Assembly (NCBI GenBank): GCA_026397335.1
Contig: JAPLVB010000008.1
Coordinates: 1 to 42,179 of the forward strand
Length of the DNA stretch: 42,179 nt
DNA from: Candidatus Aenigmatarchaeota archaeon
Lineage (GTDB): Archaea > Aenigmatarchaeota > Aenigmatarchaeia > QMZP01
Reading direction: 5' to 3'
Shown: positions 38,767 to 42,179 of the stretch, one piece after another
How positions within the stretch are numbered: the stretch's first letter is position 1
Layout of the letters: each line of letters begins with the position of its first letter
Notes under the pieces: model-generated
Database searches by the model: none
Seen by the model: the letters and a program-made list of their open reading frames with translations, nothing else
Told to the model about the DNA's origin: nothing
Translations under genes and position numbers: made by a program

Positions 38767-38821
38767 ATTCCTATTATTAATAGGTAAATTAACATATCTT
38801 ACGGCACAGTGAGAGTGGATT

Positions 38822-39913
38822 ATGGAAAACATGATAATCTCGGATGAGAAGGAGCTGAAAAGGCTTGGGGAGTTTCTCAAGACTCCGGGGAAGCGCCTGC
38901 TCTTCAGCCACAGGGATGCGGACGGGATTTGTTCTGCTGCACTGCTGCTGAAATTTTTCGGTGAGTTTGAGAGCAATGCGAGACAAGGACCCAGAATCGA
39001 GAAGGAGTTCGTAAAAGAGCTGGTTGAGAAGAAGCCTGACCTGATTGTTTTTCTGGACCTGCCTGTTGACCAGGAATGGGAGAAACTTGAGGATATTTTC
39101 AAAAAGCTTCCTTCCCTCAGAATGGTTGTAATAGACCACCACATTTATGAGAGGAACATGAATTCCGGGAATATAGTCCATGTTAATCCCAGGTTCTTTG
39201 AGGACAAATATATTGCCACAAGCTATGTTGCCTACAAGCTCCTCCAGTCCCTTGGCAAAAACGTTTCCCCATTTGTATGGATTTCTGCAATCGGGATAAT
39301 AGGGGATTATGACATAAAGTACTGCACGGATGTTCTTGAGCTCTCTGAAAAAACTTACCCAGGGTCAATAGGCAAAAATCCCATGAGCTCCAAGCTTGGC
39401 TACGCTTCCGAGCTCATATGCTCTGCTGTCACGATAAAGGGGAACGAGGGAGCAGACAGTGTCCTTAAAATCCTTCTTGATTCCAATGATTACAGGAAGT
39501 TCCTGGAATCCAAACGCCTCAAGACCTGGCACCAGAAAGTCAGGAAAGAAATAAGAAGGGTGATAAAGGACGCTTACAGAAACAGGGAAATACACGCCAA
39601 GATGGGCCTTCATATATACACCATAATGACCAGGATGAGCCTGACTTCTGCAGTCTCCACATACTTCGGGGAGAAGTATCCTGACAAGGTTATTGTGATA
39701 AGGAAAAAATCAGGGAATGAGTGGAAGCTTTCCTTCAGAAACCAGTCAGGGGCGGTAAATGTGGGGAACCTTGCAAAGAGATGCGTGCAGGGAATAGGCA
39801 CCGGGGGAGGCCACAAGAAGGCAGCCGGAGCGATAGTCTCGGACTGGGAGAAGTTCAGGGAGAGGCTTCTGGAGGAGATGAAAGCGCTAAAAAGCAAGCA
39901 ATCCAAATTCTAA
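38822..39913 (+). CDS. DHH-family phosphoesterase (RecJ-like)
   Basis: FSHRDADGICSAALL, VVIDHHIYERN, IGTGGGHKKAAGAIV. Confidence 0.93.
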   Translation: MENMIISDEKELKRLGEFLKTPGKRLLFSHRDADGICSAALLLKFFGEFESNARQGPRIEKEFVKELVEKKPDLIVFLDLPVDQEWEKLEDIFKKLPSLRMVVIDHHIYERNMNSGNIVHVNPRFFEDKYIATSYVAYKLLQSLGKNVSPFVWISAIGIIGDYDIKYCTDVLELSEKTYPGSIGKNPMSSKLGYASELICSAVTIKGNEGADSVLKILLDSNDYRKFLESKRLKTWHQKVRKEIRRVIKDAYRNREIHAKMGLHIYTIMTRMSLTSAVSTYFGEKYPDKVIVIRKKSGNEWKLSFRNQSGAVNVGNLAKRCVQGIGTGGGHKKAAGAIVSDWEKFRERLLEEMKALKSKQSKF

Positions 39914-39915
39914 GC

Positions 39916-40710
39916 ATGGGATTTTATGTAAGGCCTGAATACTTTGAAGTCATCCACTACTACTATTTCTCTATAGGTATTTTCAGCTTCATGTGCGCGA
40001 TAATTTTCGGGTTCTCCGCCTTCTATTCCGTGATATTCATCCTCCTTTACATAGGGCTGTCCTCATTCAGCTGGTACACAAGTTGGTTCATGCAGAAGAG
40101 GATGCGCGAGTTTATCATACCGAATTCCATAAATTATGCAGGTATTCATGTTTTCTTCACGCTCTTCGTGGGAGGCCTGACATTCGGGGTCTGGCTTCTT
40201 GGGGTGCTTAAGGAAGAGCTCCTCATAACAATCATACTTTACCTGAACTACTTTGTTTTCTTCCTTGCTGTTGTCTGGTACATTATCGTAAAGTTCGGCG
40301 TTGTGAAGGAGATTTTTGACGTGTATGATTCCAGAATTATGCAAAACGCAAAAAAGCTCATCATAAAAACAAGGGAATCCAAGAAGGACATATTCACAAG
40401 AACCCTAGTGAGCAGCGATAACATAAAAAACTACAGAACAGGCTCGAATCCTGAGATAGATGAACTGCTTCTGAATGCTTGGAGGGAGAAGAAATCCCAG
40501 AAACTCCTCAAAAGGATTACAGAGATAGAAATTGCCTTTTGCAACCAGACTGTCGAGAGAATGAGAAAATGGATAGGTCAAACCACCTCAAAGGGTGTGA
40601 TAACCCCCAGAGAGAGGGACACAATAACCAGATATGAGCAGGCTATAGATGAATATGCAAAAGCCTCAATGGAATACGAGAAGGATGTTGTTTCCAGGCT
40701 TCCAGATTAA
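39916..40710 (+). CDS. membrane protein with C-terminal helical domain, unknown function
   Basis: ORF start MGFYVRPEYFEVIHYYYFSIGIF; TM segments. Confidence 0.65.
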   Translation: MGFYVRPEYFEVIHYYYFSIGIFSFMCAIIFGFSAFYSVIFILLYIGLSSFSWYTSWFMQKRMREFIIPNSINYAGIHVFFTLFVGGLTFGVWLLGVLKEELLITIILYLNYFVFFLAVVWYIIVKFGVVKEIFDVYDSRIMQNAKKLIIKTRESKKDIFTRTLVSSDNIKNYRTGSNPEIDELLLNAWREKKSQKLLKRITEIEIAFCNQTVERMRKWIGQTTSKGVITPRERDTITRYEQAIDEYAKASMEYEKDVVSRLPD

Positions 40711-40740
40711 ACATTTAAATACCTGCTGTTTATTAGTTAT

Positions 40741-40858
40741 GTAATCGATTAACGAAAGAAGTCGGGTGCACCGACTTCAAACTGAATCGGGTCAGCCATT
40801 AGTGAGATTGACGACTTTATTAGATTTATCCAAGCCGTCTTTCTTAATCGGCGATTAC
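40741..40858. repeat. compound palindromic element upstream of rpsM (family A + family B)
   Basis: GTAATCG..CGATTAC enclosing GAAGTCGGgtgcaCCGACTTC and GACGACTTTattagatttatCCAAGCCGTC. Confidence 0.75.
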
Positions 40859-40925
40859 CCCGAATGAAACCTCTGTTTCTTCGGGATATATTCCGCATCA
40901 TGCTCAAACGAAGCAGGCGAAATCT

Positions 40926-41462
40926 ATGGCAGAACAAGGGAAAAATCCAGCACAAGAGAAGGGAAAGTCCCCTGAGGCAGCAAAGCAGGCCAGGCCGGCT
41001 CCTCCGAGGGAGACGCAAATAATAAGGTTTGTGGAGACCAACCTTGATGGAAGCAAGCCTGTTCAGGAAGCCATAAGAAGGATAGATGGCATCTCATTCA
41101 TGCTCAGCAACGCAATAGCAAAACAGTGCGGTTTCACCGGGAAGAAGCTAGGACAGCTTTCTGATGGCGAGATGAAGAGGCTGGAAGAAGCCATACTCAA
41201 CCCCCAAACCATAGGCATTCCTGTATGGATGCTCAACCGCAGGAATGAGCCTTTGACAGGGAAAACCAGGCATCTGACTGCCTCCCAGCTTGAATTCACG
41301 CACAAGATGGACATAAACGAGCTGAAGAAGATGAAATGCTACAGGGGAGTGAGGCACATACAGGGGCAGCCTGTAAGGGGCCAGAGAACGCGATCTTCAT
41401 TCAGGAAAGGCAAGAGTGTCGGCGTCAGGAGGAAGAAGGAGGCTCCTGCAGCGAAAAAGTGA
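40926..41462 (+). CDS. rpsM: ribosomal protein uS13
   Basis: IDGISFMLSNAIAKQCGF, YRGVRHIQGQPVRGQRTRSSFRKGKSVGVRRKK. Confidence 0.95.
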   Translation: MAEQGKNPAQEKGKSPEAAKQARPAPPRETQIIRFVETNLDGSKPVQEAIRRIDGISFMLSNAIAKQCGFTGKKLGQLSDGEMKRLEEAILNPQTIGIPVWMLNRRNEPLTGKTRHLTASQLEFTHKMDINELKKMKCYRGVRHIQGQPVRGQRTRSSFRKGKSVGVRRKKEAPAAKK

Positions 41463-41472
41463 TTGTTAGATA

Positions 41473-41494
41473 GAAAGTGTCAATAGGCACTTTC
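41473..41494. repeat. family A hairpin between rpsM and rpsD
   Basis: GAAAGTGTCaataGGCACTTTCattcgagg. Confidence 0.75.
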
Positions 41495-41507
41495 ATTCGA
41501 GGTTGTT

Positions 41508-42044
41508 ATGAGAAGGATAAGAAAAAAGTTCAAGAAGCCGAGAAGCCCCTGGAACATCACGAAAATCAGGGATGAGAGGAAGCTCCTGAACGAGTACGGC
41601 TTGAGAAGGAAAAAGGAGATGCTCATAGCTCAGGAGGTTCTGAGAAGATACAGGCAGAGGGCCAGGGAGCTTATTGCAAAGAAGGACAAGGAGAAGGAAA
41701 GGATTCTGATAGAAAAAATGTCAAAGATGGGCCTGCTTAACAAAAAGGAGAGCACGCTGGATGATATTCTCGCCGTGAACATTATAAATGTTCTTGACAG
41801 GAGGCTCCAGACCCTTGTATTCAGGAAAGGCATTGCAAAAACGCCTTTGCAGGCAAGGCAACTGATAGTTCATGGCCACATTTCAGTCGCGGGAAAGAGG
41901 ACAAGGTTCCCTTCTTATACAGTTCCTGTTGAAGAGGAGAGGAAAATTTCCCTGCGCATGCCGGCAAAAACCGCGAAAGTGCAACCGATTGAGGAGACTT
42001 CGATTGAAGGTGTCAAGAGACACCTTCCAGCCAAGAGTGAGTGA
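41508..42044 (+). CDS. rpsD: ribosomal protein uS4
   Basis: RLQTLVFRKGIAKTPLQARQLIVHGHISVAGKRTRFPSYTV. Confidence 0.95.
   Translation: MRRIRKKFKKPRSPWNITKIRDERKLLNEYGLRRKKEMLIAQEVLRRYRQRARELIAKKDKEKERILIEKMSKMGLLNKKESTLDDILAVNIINVLDRRLQTLVFRKGIAKTPLQARQLIVHGHISVAGKRTRFPSYTVPVEEERKISLRMPAKTAKVQPIEETSIEGVKRHLPAKSE
42006..42027. repeat. family A hairpin in 3' coding end of rpsD
   Basis: cgattGAAGGTGTCaagaGACACCTTCc. Confidence 0.85.
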
Positions 42045-42045
42045 T

Positions 42046-42179
42046 ATGGCAGAAGAACAAGCCACGCAAAAAACGGAAGCGAATGCCCAGCCCCTGCAGC
42101 AGATGCAGTTAAGGAAGGGTGTAGAGCCTCCTTCAGGCAGGCAGTTCCAGCAGAGGGGAAAATGGGGCGTCGCCCATAT
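42046..42179 (+). CDS. rpsK: ribosomal protein uS11, N-terminal part (runs off window)
   Basis: ...GKWGVAHI-like N-terminal core directly after rpsD. Confidence 0.75.
   Translation, partial: MAEEQATQKTEANAQPLQQMQLRKGVEPPSGRQFQQRGKWGVAH

Overview
Archaeal genome fragment, probably from a small-genome DPANN-type lineage (inferred from gene content; not proven). It carries an rRNA locus on the minus strand (16S, tRNA-Ala, 23S, then RNase P RNA). The flanks hold two type IV filament/secretion gene sets, an ABC exporter, aminoacyl-tRNA synthetases (Cys, Trp, Tyr), GuaA, RadB, a DHH phosphoesterase and the start of a uS13-uS4-uS11 cluster. The main unexplained signal is a dense population of tiny palindromic hairpin elements. 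The main family has about 20 copies with consensus roughly TCGAT-GAAAGAAG(K)YGNN-loop-NNCRMCTTC-(A/T)ATCGA. Copies sit in 16S and 23S rRNA, RNase P RNA, tRNA introns, intergenic gaps, and in frame inside coding genes; some are nested inside each other. Two further hairpin families (GACGGCTTG..CAAGCCGTC and CTTTTCCGTNAACGCTTT..GAAAAGGG) sit mostly in the rRNAs. The 23S gene is expanded to about 4.4 kb and contains two small non-LAGLIDADG ORFs, each at the tip of a helix. tRNA genes are heavily interrupted: 38-39 nt T-loop introns in three tRNAs, several introns in tRNA-Leu(TAA), and one apparent tRNA 3' half with no 5' half nearby (candidate split tRNA). All calls come from reading the sequence and supplied ORFs; no database search or folding program was run.
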